Shown here: piece by piece, positions 1 through 9,206 of the stretch
Layout of the letters: the number at the start of each line of letters is the position of its first letter
Position numbering within the stretch: position 1 is the first letter of the stretch
Assembly (NCBI GenBank): GCA_017307855.1
Contig: JAFKGD010000002.1
Span: 496,001 to 560,000, forward strand
Direction of reading: 5' to 3'
Source: Burkholderiales bacterium
GTDB taxonomy: Bacteria > Pseudomonadota > Gammaproteobacteria > Burkholderiales > Burkholderiaceae_C
DNA: 64,000 nucleotides
Made by a program: the position numbers and the translations under genes
Notes under the pieces: model-generated
Seen by the model: only the letters and a program-made list of their open reading frames with translations
Told to the model about the DNA's origin: nothing
Database searches by the model: none

Positions 1-1617
1 GGGCGGCTCCGGCCCCTGCTGCGCTCGGTGGAGGTCTTCGGCTTCCATCTCGCCACGGTCGATCTGCGCCAGAGTTCCGACAAGCACGAAGACGTGGTAG
101 CCGAACTGCTGCGCGTGGCACGTGTGGAGCCGGACTATGCCGCGCTGTCCGAGAACGCGCGCCGCGCGCTGCTCATCCGCCTGCTGGGCGACGCGCGGCC
201 GCTCCGTGTGCTCAACGCCAGCTATTCGGCGCTGGCGCAGGCCGAACTCGCCATCTTCGAGAACGCGCGCCTGTTGCGCTCGCAGTTCGGCGCGGCGGCG
301 ATCCGCCACTACATCATCAGCCACACCGAGACGGTGAGCGACCTGCTCGAAGTGCTTCTGCTGCAAAAGGAAGCCGGGCTGATGCATGGCGTGCTCGGCG
401 TCGGCGACGAGCCCTGCCGCGCCGACCTGATCGTGGTGCCGCTGTTCGAGACCATCGAGGACCTGCGTAACGCCGCGCCCATCATGCGATCCTTCTACGC
501 CCTGCCAGGCATTGCGCAGCTGGTGCGCGCCAGCGGAGGCGAGCAGGACATCATGCTCGGCTATTCCGACAGCAACAAGGATGGCGGCATCTTCACCAGC
601 AACTGGGAGCTTTACCGCGCAGAGATCGCGCTGGTCGAGCTGTTCGAGGAACTGGCACGCTCGCATCCCATCACGCTACGGATGTTCCATGGCCGCGGCG
701 GCACGGTCGGACGTGGCGGCGGGCCGAGCTACCAGGCCATCCTGGCTCAGCCTCCGGGCACCGTGCGGGGGCAGATCCGTCTGACGGAACAGGGCGAAGT
801 CATCGCCTCGAAGTACGCCAATCCGGAAATCGGGCGGCGCAACCTCGAGACGCTGGTGGCCGCCACGCTCGAAGCCACGCTGCTGCAACCCACCAAGCCC
901 GCGCCGCGCGCTTTCCTCGACGTGGCCGCGCGCCTGTCGACCGACAGCATGGCGGCCTACCGTGCCCTGGTGTATGAGACGCCGGGCTTCACCGACTACT
1001 TCTTCAGCGCCACGCCGATCCGCGAGATCGCCGAGCTCAACATCGGCTCGCGTCCGGCCAGCCGCAAGCCCTCCCAGAAGATCGAAGACCTGCGCGCCAT
1101 CCCCTGGGGCTTCAGCTGGGGCCAGTGCCGCCTCACGCTGCCGGGCTGGTACGGCTTCGGCTCGGCAATCGAGCAATTCCTCGGGCAGGGCGGCGCAGCC
1201 GGCCGGCGCGAGGCGCTCGCGCTGCTGCAGAAGATGAACCGGCAATGGCCATTCTTCCGCACGCTGCTCTCCAACATGGACATGGTGCTGGCCAAGAGCG
1301 ACCTGCAGCTGGCCTCCCGCTATGCCGAACTGGTGGCCGATGCGCGCCTGCGCAAGCGGGTGTTCCAGGCAATCGAGGCCGAGTGGCACCGCACCGCGGA
1401 CGCACTGGCGCAGATCACGGGCGAGAAGCAGCGTCTGGCCGGCAATGCGTCCCTGTCGCGATCCATCCGCCACCGCTTTCCCTACATCGACCCGCTTCAT
1501 CACCTGCAGGTCGAGCTGGTGCGCCGCTACCGCGCGGGGCAGACGGGCGAGCGTGTTCAGACGGGCATCCACATCTCGATCAACGGCATCGCCGCCGCCC
1601 TTCGCAACACGGGCTGA
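1..1617 (+). CDS. ppc: Phosphoenolpyruvate carboxylase, C-terminal part (5' end outside window)
   Basis: The enzyme makes oxaloacetate from phosphoenolpyruvate and bicarbonate, an anaplerotic reaction in the cytoplasm. The frame is open from base 1 with no start codon of its own, so the N-terminal part lies upstream of the window; about 538 of the usual 900 or so residues are visible. Family landmarks are the [10 protein letters not shown] motif (bases 559-588), the glycine-rich [14 protein letters not shown] active-site loop (bases 685-726), and the C-terminal ending in ...LRNTG, which is the conserved end of the family. The malic enzyme gene follows 64 bases later on the same strand, placing both enzymes of the PEP-pyruvate-oxaloacetate node together. 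I see no frameshift in the visible part. Confidence 0.97.
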   Translation, partial: GRLRPLLRSVEVFGFHLATVDLRQSSDKHEDVVAELLRVARVEPDYAALSENARRALLIRLLGDARPLRVLNASYSALAQAELAIFENARLLRSQFGAAAIRHYIISHTETVSDLLEVLLLQKEAGLMHGVLGVGDEPCRADLIVVPLFETIEDLRNAAPIMRSFYALPGIAQLVRASGGEQDIMLGYSDSNKDGGIFTSNWELYRAEIALVELFEELARSHPITLRMFHGRGGTVGRGGGPSYQAILAQPPGTVRGQIRLTEQGEVIASKYANPEIGRRNLETLVAATLEATLLQPTKPAPRAFLDVAARLSTDSMAAYRALVYETPGFTDYFFSATPIREIAELNIGSRPASRKPSQKIEDLRAIPWGFSWGQCRLTLPGWYGFGSAIEQFLGQGGAAGRREALALLQKMNRQWPFFRTLLSNMDMVLAKSDLQLASRYAELVADARLRKRVFQAIEAEWHRTADALAQITGEKQRLAGNASLSRSIRHRFPYIDPLHHLQVELVRRYRAGQTGERVQTGIHISINGIAAALRNTG

Positions 1618-1681
1618 CGGCCACTCCCCGGCGACCGCCCTGTTCCGCCCGCGAAATCGCGGGTGGACTATCCTCGCACCC

Positions 1682-3982
1682 ATGACGACCTCCAACCTTT
1701 CCGCCGCCGAACAGGCCCTGCGCGAAGCCGCGCTCGAATACCACCGCAGCCCGAGCCGGGGCAAGATTTCCATCGCCCCGACCAAGCCGCTGTCGAACCA
1801 GCGCGACCTGTCGCTGGCCTACTCGCCCGGCGTGGCCTATCCGTGCATCGACATCCATGCCGATCCGTCCAAGGCCTACGACTACACCTCGCGCGGCAAC
1901 CTCGTGGGCGTGATCACCAACGGCACCGCCGTGCTGGGCCTGGGCGACATCGGCCCGCTGGCCGGCAAGCCGGTGATGGAAGGCAAGGGCTGCCTGTTCA
2001 AGAAGTTCGCGGGCGTCGACGTGTTCGACATCGAACTGGCCGAACGCGACCCCGACAAGTTGGTGGACATCATCGCCTCGCTCGAGCCCACGCTGGGCGG
2101 CATCAACCTCGAGGACATCAAGGCGCCCGAGTGCTTCTACATCGAGCGCAAGCTCAGCGAGCGGCTGAACATTCCCGTTTTCCATGACGACCAGCACGGC
2201 ACGGCCATCATTTCGTCGGCTGCCTTGCTCAACGCACTCGAACTGACGGGCAAGGACATCGGCCGCGTGAAGATCGCCGTCTCGGGCGCGGGTGCCGCCG
2301 CCATCGCCTGCGTGGGCGTGATGGAAGGCCTGGGCGTGAAGCGCGAGAACGTCTTCATGGTCGACTCCAAGGGTGTGATCTACGAGGGCCGCGGCTCGCT
2401 TGACGAATCCAAGGCGCGCTATGCGCAGAAGACCGATGCGCGCACGCTGGCGGACGTGGTCAATGGCGCCGACGTGTTCCTGGGCTGCTCAGCACCAGGC
2501 GTGCTCACGGTGGAGATGGTCAAGACCATGGCTGAGCAACCCATCATCCTTGCGCTGGCCAATCCCGAGCCGGAGATCCGGCCCGAACTGGCGAAGGCCG
2601 CGCGGCCCGACTGCATCATCGCCACCGGCCGCTCGGACTATCCGAATCAGGTCAACAACGTCCTGTGTTTCCCGTACATCTTCCGCGGCGCGCTCGACTG
2701 CGGCGCGACGAAAATCACCGAGGCCATGAAGCTCGCCTGCGTGCGCGAGATCGCCGATCTGGCCAAGGCCGAGATGAGCGACGAAGTGGCTGCCGCCTAC
2801 CCAGGCCGCGAGCTGAGCTTCGGCCCCGACTACCTCATCCCGACGCCGTTCGATGCGCGCCTGATCCTGCGCATCGCCCCGGCCGTGGCGCGCGCCGCGC
2901 AGGAGTCGGGTGTGGCCACGCGACCGATCGCCGACCTGGCAGCCTATCGCGACAGCCTCACGCGCTTCGTCTATCAGACCGGCATGTTCATGCGGCCGGT
3001 GTTCGATGCGGCCAAGGCGTCGCTCAAGCGCGTGGCCTACGCCGAGGGCGAGGACGAGCGCGTGCTGCGCGCAGTGCAGGCGGTGATCGACGAGAAGCTG
3101 GCCATCCCCATCCTGATCGGCCGCCCGGCGGTCATCGAGACGCGCATCAAGAAGGCCGGCCTGCGCCTGAGGCCCGGTGTCGATTTCGAGGTGGTCAACC
3201 CCGAGGACGACCCGCGCTTCCGCCAGTACTGGGAGGCGTACCACGGACTCATGGGCCGTAACGGCATCACACCCGAAGCTGCCAAGGCGGCCGTGCGGCG
3301 CTCCAATACCCTCATCGGGTCGCTGATGGTGAAGCTGGGGGACGCCGATGCCATGCTGTGCGGCCTGGTCGGTCGCTACGACCATCACCTCGAACACGTG
3401 GAGAACGTCGTCGGTCTCAAGGACGGCGCGAGCGGCTTCGCGGCGCTGAACGCGCTCATGCTGCCGCAGCACACGCTGTTTATCGCCGACACCTACATCA
3501 ACGAGGCGCCGGACGCCGAGCAATTGGCGCACATCGCTCTGGCTGCCTCGGAAGAAGTCCGCCGCTTCGGCCTGCCGCCCAAAGTCGCGTTCCTGTCGCA
3601 CTCCAACTACGGCAGTTCCACCCGGCCGTCGGCGCGCAAGATGCGCGAGGCCTTCGAGCGCTTCCGCCAGCTCGCGCCCGACATCGAGGCCGAGGGCGAG
3701 CTGCACGGCGATTCGGCACTGTCGGAGAGCATCCGATCGACATCTGGATTGGCGGACAGTGCTCTCACGGGTTCGGCCAACGTGCTGATCTGCCCTACGC
3801 TGGATGCTGCCAACATCCTGTTCAACGTGCTCAAGACCACCAGCAGCCAGGGCACCACCATAGGTCCCATGCTGCTGGGCGCTGCGGCCCCCGTGAACAT
3901 CATGACACCCTCATCCACCGTTCGCCGCATCATCAACATGACGGCACTGTCGGCAGCAAAGGCGGGCAGCCCACAGGCCTGA
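1682..3982 (+). CDS. maeB: NADP-dependent malic enzyme with C-terminal phosphotransacetylase-like domain
   Basis: Oxidatively decarboxylates malate to pyruvate and yields NADPH. The 766-residue protein has the two-part structure of the bacterial MaeB type: an N-terminal malic domain and NAD(P)-binding Rossmann domain (residues about 1-430) and a phosphate acetyl/butyryl-transferase-like domain (about 440-766), which in this family is regulatory rather than a proven acyltransferase. Visible motifs are [11 protein letters not shown] (46-56), [12 protein letters not shown] (80-91), the metal-binding [10 protein letters not shown] (141-150) and FHDDQHGTA (167-175). The ATG at 1682 is chosen because the family alignment begins just there; the frame extends upstream without any domain. 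With ppc upstream it controls carbon flow between C3 and C4 acids. Confidence 0.96.
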   Translation: MTTSNLSAAEQALREAALEYHRSPSRGKISIAPTKPLSNQRDLSLAYSPGVAYPCIDIHADPSKAYDYTSRGNLVGVITNGTAVLGLGDIGPLAGKPVMEGKGCLFKKFAGVDVFDIELAERDPDKLVDIIASLEPTLGGINLEDIKAPECFYIERKLSERLNIPVFHDDQHGTAIISSAALLNALELTGKDIGRVKIAVSGAGAAAIACVGVMEGLGVKRENVFMVDSKGVIYEGRGSLDESKARYAQKTDARTLADVVNGADVFLGCSAPGVLTVEMVKTMAEQPIILALANPEPEIRPELAKAARPDCIIATGRSDYPNQVNNVLCFPYIFRGALDCGATKITEAMKLACVREIADLAKAEMSDEVAAAYPGRELSFGPDYLIPTPFDARLILRIAPAVARAAQESGVATRPIADLAAYRDSLTRFVYQTGMFMRPVFDAAKASLKRVAYAEGEDERVLRAVQAVIDEKLAIPILIGRPAVIETRIKKAGLRLRPGVDFEVVNPEDDPRFRQYWEAYHGLMGRNGITPEAAKAAVRRSNTLIGSLMVKLGDADAMLCGLVGRYDHHLEHVENVVGLKDGASGFAALNALMLPQHTLFIADTYINEAPDAEQLAHIALAASEEVRRFGLPPKVAFLSHSNYGSSTRPSARKMREAFERFRQLAPDIEAEGELHGDSALSESIRSTSGLADSALTGSANVLICPTLDAANILFNVLKTTSSQGTTIGPMLLGAAAPVNIMTPSSTVRRIINMTALSAAKAGSPQA

Positions 3983-4019
3983 AAAAAAAGAAGCCCTCGC
4001 TGCGCAAGGCAACGAGGGC
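3982..4019 (-). terminator. Rho-independent terminator for the minus-strand gene at 4114-4386
   Basis: A 7-bp GC-rich stem (3993-3999 with 4013-4019) encloses a 13-nt loop. The run of eight A residues at 3982-3989 becomes a U tract following the stem only when read on the minus strand. It therefore ends transcripts arriving from 4386 towards 4114, and directly abuts the maeB stop codon. Confidence 0.75.
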
Positions 4020-4113
4020 AAGGGCCCGGGGTTGAAGATGAGGGCGGATTGGCGACCCCGGGCAGGGGTCGAGGGGCGCACCGCATCAGCGGGTCTCGCC
4101 CTTGGCCTGATGC

Positions 4114-4386
4114 TTACAGCATGCGGCCTTCGTTGACCTGGGCACTGGCGGCATAGGCAGCGCGGCTGGCCTGCACGGCTTCGGCGCGCACGGCGTCACG
4201 GCTGCGCTGGCCGGCGAGCTTCACGTCGTCCTGGCGGATGCCTTCGGCGGCCATCGCATCGGCCACATCGGCACGAACGGCCTGGGCGGCCTGGGCCTGC
4301 ACTTCGGAGCGGGTGTAGATGCTGGCGCTGACGTCGTAGCTGGGTGCGGACTGAACGAGGCCTTCGCTGGTGAAGGTGTCGGCCAT
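4114..4386 (-). CDS. Small alanine-rich protein resembling an exported protein without its signal peptide
   Basis: A 90-residue protein of unknown function, rich in Ala, Arg, Gln and Asp and predicted largely helical after residue 25. The N-terminus reads MADTFTSEG, which looks like the start of a mature exported protein (small Burkholderiales periplasmic proteins of the DUF4148 kind often read ...FADTxTSEG at the cleavage site), yet no hydrophobic leader precedes it in any of the three minus frames. Either the signal peptide has been lost or the protein is cytoplasmic. A good minus-strand terminator at 3982-4019 supports real transcription. No confident family; the DUF4148 comparison is from memory and weak. 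Confidence 0.5.
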   Translation of the reverse strand: MADTFTSEGLVQSAPSYDVSASIYTRSEVQAQAAQAVRADVADAMAAEGIRQDDVKLAGQRSRDAVRAEAVQASRAAYAASAQVNEGRML

Positions 4387-4566
4387 GGCGGCGCCGGAGG
4401 CACGTACTGTTCCAGAGCGTCGCCCCGGCCACCACGCAGGCGCGACGAAATGCCGGATCGGCGCCGCGAGTTGCCACGCAGGCGCGGTGGATGGCGGCGT
4501 CGGGGACAATGCGGGGCGCGCGCGGTGGCCCGATAGCGTGCCCATCCGCCCCCTGACACGCCGCTC

Positions 4567-5643
4567 ATGAACGACATCCACACCCAGCCTGGCACAACAC
4601 CGGCAAGCCTGCGCCAGATCGGCGCGATACGGCAGCGTTTGCATGGGCTCGGTGCGTCGCCGTCGCACATGCACAGGGTGTTGCGCCTCTGGAGCCAGGC
4701 GCTGCCGCAGGACAGCGGCGGCCGCGCCATCGAAACCTTTCTGCCAGCCAGGCTGCGTGCAGCTCTGCCGGTGCTGGAAGGAGAACTTGGTGCCATCGCC
4801 CGCGTGCGGTCGGTGCATCCGGCGGCCGATGGTGCCGAACGGCTGCTGGTCGAACTCTCCGATGGCCAGACCGTCGAAAGCGTGCTGCTGCCCCGTGACG
4901 GCCTGTGCATCTCGTCCCAGGTGGGCTGTGCGGTCGGCTGCGTGTTCTGCATGACCGGCCAGGATGGACTGCAACGCCAGGTGGGCAGCGCCGAAATGGT
5001 GGCCCAGGTGGCGCTCGCACGGCAGCGCCGGCCGGTGAAGAAGGTCGTCTTCATGGGCATGGGCGAGCCCGCGCACAACCTGGACAACGTGCTCGAAGCG
5101 ATCGACCTCCTGGGTACGGCCGGCAACATCGGGCACAAGAATCTGGTGCTCTCGACCGTTGGCGATGCGCGGGTGTTCGAGCAACTGCCGGCCTCGAAGG
5201 TCAAGCCCGCGCTGGCCATTTCGCTGCACAGCACCGACGCTGCGCGACGCGCCGCACTGCTGCCCCGCGCGCCGCACATCGCCCCGGAAGAGCTGGTGGC
5301 CGCCGCCGACGACTACGCGCGGGCGACGGGTTATCCCATCCAGTACCAATGGACGCTGATCGAAGGCGTCAACGATACCGAGGCCGAAGTCGACGGGCTG
5401 GTGCGCCTGCTGACGGGACGCTACGGGGTACTCAACCTGATCCCGTTCAACAAGATCGACGGACTCGACTTCCGGCGCCCACCCGCCGAGGCCTCGGCAG
5501 CCATGGCGCACCGCCTGCACCAGCTGGGCATCCTGACCAAGCTGCGGCGCTCGGCCGCACAGGATGTCGATGGGGGTTGCGGCCAACTGCGGGCGCGCAG
5601 CGGCCAGCGCCGCAAGATCGTTCCGATCCGCGCGGCCGCCTGA
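4567..5643 (+). CDS. RlmN/Cfr-family radical SAM RNA methyltransferase
   Basis: A 358-residue member of the RlmN/Cfr family, which methylates C2 or C8 of an adenine in RNA using radical SAM chemistry. The CxxxCxxC cluster motif is C121, C125, C128; the family signature QDVDGGCGQL with the essential second cysteine is at C338; MGMGEPAHN provides the SAM-binding glycine motif. Canonical RlmN proteins usually have DVDAACGQL, sit near ndk and hisS, and are a little longer. This one stands alone between maeB and a catabolic module, so I read it as an RlmN-like paralogue whose RNA target is not established; a standard rlmN is expected elsewhere in the genome. It could still be the only copy. Confidence 0.85.
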   Translation: MNDIHTQPGTTPASLRQIGAIRQRLHGLGASPSHMHRVLRLWSQALPQDSGGRAIETFLPARLRAALPVLEGELGAIARVRSVHPAADGAERLLVELSDGQTVESVLLPRDGLCISSQVGCAVGCVFCMTGQDGLQRQVGSAEMVAQVALARQRRPVKKVVFMGMGEPAHNLDNVLEAIDLLGTAGNIGHKNLVLSTVGDARVFEQLPASKVKPALAISLHSTDAARRAALLPRAPHIAPEELVAAADDYARATGYPIQYQWTLIEGVNDTEAEVDGLVRLLTGRYGVLNLIPFNKIDGLDFRRPPAEASAAMAHRLHQLGILTKLRRSAAQDVDGGCGQLRARSGQRRKIVPIRAAA

Positions 5644-5716
5644 ACGGCGCCGGCACGGACTGAGGTCGATGCCCCACTGCAGGCTGTCATGCCAACCGCA
5701 TGACTTGCATCAAACA

Positions 5717-5745
5717 TTGACAACATACCGTACGTTCGGTATCTT
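5717..5745 (+). promoter_or_regulatory. Promoter with TetR-type operator in its spacer, upstream of the flavin reductase gene
   Basis: A perfect -35 TTGACA (5717-5722) and a -10 TATCTT (5740-5745) are 17 bp apart. Filling the spacer and entering the -10 is a perfect inverted repeat ATACCG-N6-CGGTAT (5725-5742). A repressor bound here would block RNA polymerase. The same half-sites recur at 6951-6968 in front of the neighbouring tetR gene, so the TetR encoded at 6285-6935 is the obvious binder (inference). Confidence 0.75.
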
Positions 5746-5775
5746 TGTGGCTGGATCTGAGTCAACGCCAGGTCG

Positions 5776-6282
5776 ATGGAGACAATATTGGACACAGAGT
5801 TCGACGCGCGCGATCTGCGCAAAGCCTTCGGCCGCTTCGCCACCGGCGTGACCGTTGTGACCGCCGCGCTTCCTGATGGCCGCCGCGTCGGCATTACAGC
5901 CAACTCATTCACCAGTGTGTCCATGTCGCCGCCACTGGTGAGCTGGAACTACCGGCGGGACGCTTTCGGACTGGCCCTCCTCATGCAGGCAAGCCACTTT
6001 GCAGTCCATGTGCTGGCCGAAGACCAGATGCACCTGTCTCCCCAGTTCGCCTCCCCCGTGCCCGACCGATTCGCGGGCGTCTCGGTGAGTGAAGGTCTGG
6101 GCGGCGTGCCGTTGATCGACGGCTGCGGCGCCACGTTCGAATGCCGCCTGTGGTCAACCTTCGAGGCTGGGGACCACGTGATCATCGTCGGCGAAGTGTT
6201 GCGGTACACGCACTCCGACGCCCCGCCGCTGGTTTTCCACGCTGGAAGCTATCTGCAGTGGCCGCGAGCCTGGCACGTATGA
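5776..6282 (+). CDS. Flavin reductase family protein (FMN-binding split barrel)
   Basis: A 168-residue protein of the flavin reductase-like domain family, which supplies reduced FMN/FAD to two-component monooxygenases. The N-terminal RKAFGRFATGVTVVTA and ITANSFTSVSMSPPLVS segments are the family hallmarks for flavin contact; the whole length is one domain, as usual. The luciferase-like monooxygenase at 7363 is the likely partner. The gene has its own promoter carrying a TetR operator (5717-5745), is followed two bases later by the convergent tetR, and shares regulation with the oxygenase operon through a matching operator. The substrate of the pathway cannot be told from sequence. Start ATG 5776 lies about 30 bases after the -10, a sensible leader. 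Confidence 0.9.
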   Translation: METILDTEFDARDLRKAFGRFATGVTVVTAALPDGRRVGITANSFTSVSMSPPLVSWNYRRDAFGLALLMQASHFAVHVLAEDQMHLSPQFASPVPDRFAGVSVSEGLGGVPLIDGCGATFECRLWSTFEAGDHVIIVGEVLRYTHSDAPPLVFHAGSYLQWPRAWHV

Positions 6283-6284
6283 GC

Positions 6285-6935
6285 TCAGCGAGTCGCCGGG
6301 GCGCGCTTGCCCGAGCTGATGCCGGTATCCGGGTGACTGGACATGACAATCATCCACAGACGCAACACCTCAGCATCACGTTCCCGCCCACGCAACGACG
6401 AGCCGAGCGCCAATCCCCTGACCAGCACCACGGTGAGTTCCATCGCCATCTCGCTCCAGTCAGCAGAATGCCCGGCGCGAGCGAAGGCCTGGAGCCATGC
6501 GGCGTTGACGGCCGCACGGAAAGCGTTGGCAGCCGGCTGCATGGCCTGCATGAGTTCCGGCGTCGTGCGTGCAGCATTGATCACTTCGTGCTGGATGAGA
6601 AAGCGCGAGCCGGAATAGAAGCTGTACGTGTCCTCGAGAAATGCCCGCAACGGATCCTTGGCAGCGGCCGGCGAGACTGCAGCCCGAACCGATTCCACCG
6701 TAGCCTCTTCGTAGGTGAAGAGCACGGCGGCGATCACGAGATCGAGCTTGGCCTTGAAATGATGCACGCGTGCACCACTCGAAACGCCGGCTCGCGCGCT
6801 GATTTCCGCAGTGGTCGCACCACCGTAGCCTTTCTCGGCAATGCATTCGACAGTCGCGCGGATCAGGCGTTCGCGCATGGCACCGCTGCGCTGTTCTTGT
6901 GAAAGCCGAGGCGAACTGGATGAGGAGGACAGCAT
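6285..6935 (-). CDS. TetR/AcrR family transcriptional regulator
   Basis: A 216-residue repressor. The N-terminal helix-turn-helix spans RERLIRATVECIAEKGYGGATTAEISARAGVS and the following HHFKAKLDLV, matching TetR_N; the remaining 150 residues are the ligand-binding helical domain, with no recognisable specific family. Start chosen at ATG 6935; a TTG at 6947 would add four residues but lies too close to the operator. An operator half-site pair ATACCG-N6-CGGAAT lies 16 bases upstream, and the identical half-sites form the operator of the flavin reductase promoter, so it probably controls itself, the reductase and the divergent oxygenase operon. The inducer is likely the pathway substrate or a CoA-free intermediate (inference). 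Confidence 0.93.
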   Translation of the reverse strand: MLSSSSSSPRLSQEQRSGAMRERLIRATVECIAEKGYGGATTAEISARAGVSSGARVHHFKAKLDLVIAAVLFTYEEATVESVRAAVSPAAAKDPLRAFLEDTYSFYSGSRFLIQHEVINAARTTPELMQAMQPAANAFRAAVNAAWLQAFARAGHSADWSEMAMELTVVLVRGLALGSSLRGRERDAEVLRLWMIVMSSHPDTGISSGKRAPATR

Positions 6936-6950
6936 CCGGGAATTCAAAAC

Positions 6951-6968
6951 ATACCGAATAAACGGAAT
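6951..6968. promoter_or_regulatory. TetR operator in the divergent tetR / oxygenase-operon promoter region
   Basis: Imperfect inverted repeat ATACCG-N6-CGGAAT, one base different from the perfect copy at 5725-5742 with the same 6-bp spacing. It lies in the 41-bp gap between the tetR start (6935) and the ATG at 6977, so one bound repressor dimer could silence both directions. AT-rich bases 6966-6974 could be a -10 for the plus strand, which would make the leader of 6977 extremely short. Confidence 0.7.
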
Positions 6969-6976
6969 GATAAATC

Positions 6977-7366
6977 ATGATTCTGCAGCTCGACCTTGAC
7001 GGCTCACTTCGACTCGCCGAGCCACATGACTTCACGCGATTGCATTGCGCTCTCGGTCCGCCGCGCTCATCGCTGGCGCTGGTACACCAGCAGTTGGCCG
7101 GAACCGCCCGCCTGGAGAACACCGACACGGCATGGATCGACGTCGCCTGGCTTCGACGGCAGCGGCCCGTCGAGGCCGACGCCGCCCGCACGTGGCTCTC
7201 ACAACTGGAGCACATGTTGGCGCAGGCCCAGCCGCATGGCTGGCTCAGCGCCGACGGTCTCGAAGTGAAAGCTCACGTGGTCTGGCCTGCCCCTGCGGAG
7301 CCATTACCCAGCCAGCTACCGTCCGGCAGACGCCGTCCCAACCCACCCCTGCGAGGAACCCTGTGA
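6977..7366 (+). CDS. Uncharacterised protein, first gene of the oxygenase operon
   Basis: A 129-residue protein that I do not recognise. No signal peptide, membrane segment or nucleotide-binding motif is visible; the first 105 residues look like a compact alpha/beta protein and the last 24 are a Pro/Arg-rich tail that may be unstructured. The stop codon overlaps the GTG start of the luciferase-like monooxygenase (7363-7366), implying translational coupling. Its position directly behind the TetR operator and ahead of the oxygenase suggests a helper or specificity role in that pathway, but this is inference. The start is uncertain because the ATG nearly touches the presumed promoter; a start further in is possible. 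Confidence 0.6.
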   Translation: MILQLDLDGSLRLAEPHDFTRLHCALGPPRSSLALVHQQLAGTARLENTDTAWIDVAWLRRQRPVEADAARTWLSQLEHMLAQAQPHGWLSADGLEVKAHVVWPAPAEPLPSQLPSGRRRPNPPLRGTL

Positions 7367-8394
7367 AATTCGGCATCTTCGACCACCTGGACCGCCGCGA
7401 CGTACCGCTGCACCAGTACTACGCAGACCGGCTGCAGCTGGTCAGCCTCTACGACCGACTTGGTTTCTACGCGTACCACGTGGCAGAACACCACGCCACA
7501 CCGCTGGGCATGGCGCCTTCCCCATCGGTCTTCCTCTCTTCTGTCGCGCAGCGCACGCAGCGCCTGCGCTTCGGACCGCTGGTCTACACGCTACCGCTGT
7601 ATCACCCGCTGCGCGTCGCTGAAGAAATCTGCATGCTGGATCATCTCAGCAGCGGAAGGCTGCAAGTGGGTGTGGGCCGAGGAATCTCACCCATCGAGGT
7701 CGGCTACTACGGTGTGGATCCCGTCAAGTCTCAGTCGATGTACATCGAGAGCTATGCTGTCGTGATGAAGGCGCTGACGCATGCGGTGCTCGATCATCAC
7801 GGCGAGCACTACAGCTTCCGCGAAGTGCCCATCGAGTTGCGCCCGCTCCAGCAACCTCACCCGCCCATCTGGTACGGCGTCGGCAATGCGGATGGCGCCG
7901 ACTGGTGCGTCGCACACCGCGTCAATGCCGTGGTGAATGGCCCCATCCCGCGCGTACGCGAAATCACGGACCGCATGCGTGTCAAGTGGCAGAACGCCGG
8001 CCATGCGGAGAGTGATCTGCCGCTGATGGGAACGAGTCGCCACATCGTGGTGGCTGATTCCGATGCGGCAGCTCAGGCCATCGCAACGCGTGCCTATGCG
8101 CGCTGGTACGCCAGCTTCATGTATTTGTGGCAACGCCATGGCAGCGTTCCGCAGTTCACGCCCTTCCCGGAACACTTCCGGGACGCGCAGAAAATGGGAC
8201 TGGCCATTGCCGGAAGTCCGGCAACGGTGCGCGAACTCTTGAGCGTGCAGATCGAGCAAACCGGCGTGAACTATCTGCTGTCGCGATTCGCGTTTGGCGA
8301 CCTCAGCCTGCCGGAGTCGACGCTGTCAGCGCAGCTGTTCGCTCAGGAGGTTGTGCCGGCACTGGTGCACGGCGATAAAGCGCTTGCCCAGTGA
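7363..8394 (+). CDS. LLM-class (bacterial luciferase-like) flavin-dependent monooxygenase
   Basis: A 343-residue TIM-barrel monooxygenase using reduced flavin delivered by a separate reductase. The N-terminus VKFGIFDHLDRR, the YHVAEHHATPLGMAPSP segment, GPLVYTLPLYHPLRVAEEICMLDHLSSGRLQVGVGRG and the C-terminal GSPATVRELL are characteristic of the LLM class. GTG start overlaps the stop of the previous gene (GTGA), and the stop overlaps the ATG of the following hydrolase. The linked flavin reductase (5776-6282) supplies FMNH2. An oxygenase followed by an alpha/beta hydrolase suggests oxygen insertion to an ester or lactone, then hydrolysis; the substrate is unknown. Confidence 0.92.
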   Translation: MKFGIFDHLDRRDVPLHQYYADRLQLVSLYDRLGFYAYHVAEHHATPLGMAPSPSVFLSSVAQRTQRLRFGPLVYTLPLYHPLRVAEEICMLDHLSSGRLQVGVGRGISPIEVGYYGVDPVKSQSMYIESYAVVMKALTHAVLDHHGEHYSFREVPIELRPLQQPHPPIWYGVGNADGADWCVAHRVNAVVNGPIPRVREITDRMRVKWQNAGHAESDLPLMGTSRHIVVADSDAAAQAIATRAYARWYASFMYLWQRHGSVPQFTPFPEHFRDAQKMGLAIAGSPATVRELLSVQIEQTGVNYLLSRFAFGDLSLPESTLSAQLFAQEVVPALVHGDKALAQ

Positions 8395-9173
8395 TGACGC
8401 GCGCCCCTTGTCCCACCTTCATCGAGGCCGGTGAAGGTGACGCGGCACCGCTGGTGATGCTCCACGGCATCGGCTCCACCGCAGCCGGCTGGCGTCGACA
8501 CATCTCCGCATTCGGCGTGGGCCGACGCGCGTTGGCCTGGAACGCACCCGGCTACGCCGACAGCACGCCGCTCACAGAGGCGCGGCCGCACATCGACGAC
8601 TACGCGCAGAGGCTTCTCGTATTGCTCGACGAGACGCGCATCGAGAGCGCCGTCCTGATGGCAAGCTCCTGGGGCTCGCTGATAGCGCTGGCGGCGGCCG
8701 CCGCCTGGCCAGACCGCATCCGGAAGCTCATCCTGTCCGGTCCCACCGCCGGCTACGGCGGTCTCAGTGCCGGGAAGCGCCAGCAACTGATGGATACCCG
8801 GTCAACACGCGCGCAGGTCATCGGCATCGCTGCGATGCTGGAGGCGGACACACCTCGGCTGGCGGCGCCACAGGCCGCCCAGTCCGTCCTGGACGACCTG
8901 GCACACGCACAGCGGGGCGTGCATCTGGATGGCTATTTGCAGGCACTGCATGCGATGGTGAACGAAGACGCGCTTCGAACTGCCACGCGCGTGCACTGTC
9001 CGACGCTCGTCATCGCGGGCGCGCGTGACCTCGTCGCGCCGGCCCAGCAGCACGCATCACTCATCCATCAAGCCCTGCACGCCTCGCGGTTCCATGTTCT
9101 GGAGGACTGCGGACACTTGCCTCACGCAGAACGCGCCGAGGACTTCGCGGGATGGGTCCGCGCATTCCTCTGA
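8394..9173 (+). CDS. Alpha/beta hydrolase
   Basis: A 259-residue single-domain alpha/beta hydrolase. The oxyanion-loop HG (LHGIGSTAAGW, 24-34) is present, the nucleophile elbow is ASSWG with Ser92 in place of the more common GxSxG, the acid is in GARDLVAP, and the catalytic histidine is in CGHLPHAE near the C-terminus. ATG 8394 overlaps the previous stop (TGATG); a GTG one codon earlier is possible. It is translationally coupled to the monooxygenase, so it probably cleaves the oxygenase product. The family also contains dienelactone-type and C-C bond hydrolases, so the exact chemistry is open. Confidence 0.9.
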   Translation: MTRAPCPTFIEAGEGDAAPLVMLHGIGSTAAGWRRHISAFGVGRRALAWNAPGYADSTPLTEARPHIDDYAQRLLVLLDETRIESAVLMASSWGSLIALAAAAAWPDRIRKLILSGPTAGYGGLSAGKRQQLMDTRSTRAQVIGIAAMLEADTPRLAAPQAAQSVLDDLAHAQRGVHLDGYLQALHAMVNEDALRTATRVHCPTLVIAGARDLVAPAQQHASLIHQALHASRFHVLEDCGHLPHAERAEDFAGWVRAFL

Positions 9174-9206
9174 TTCACCCTGTACCGTCAAAAAGGAGAC
9201 TTCACC

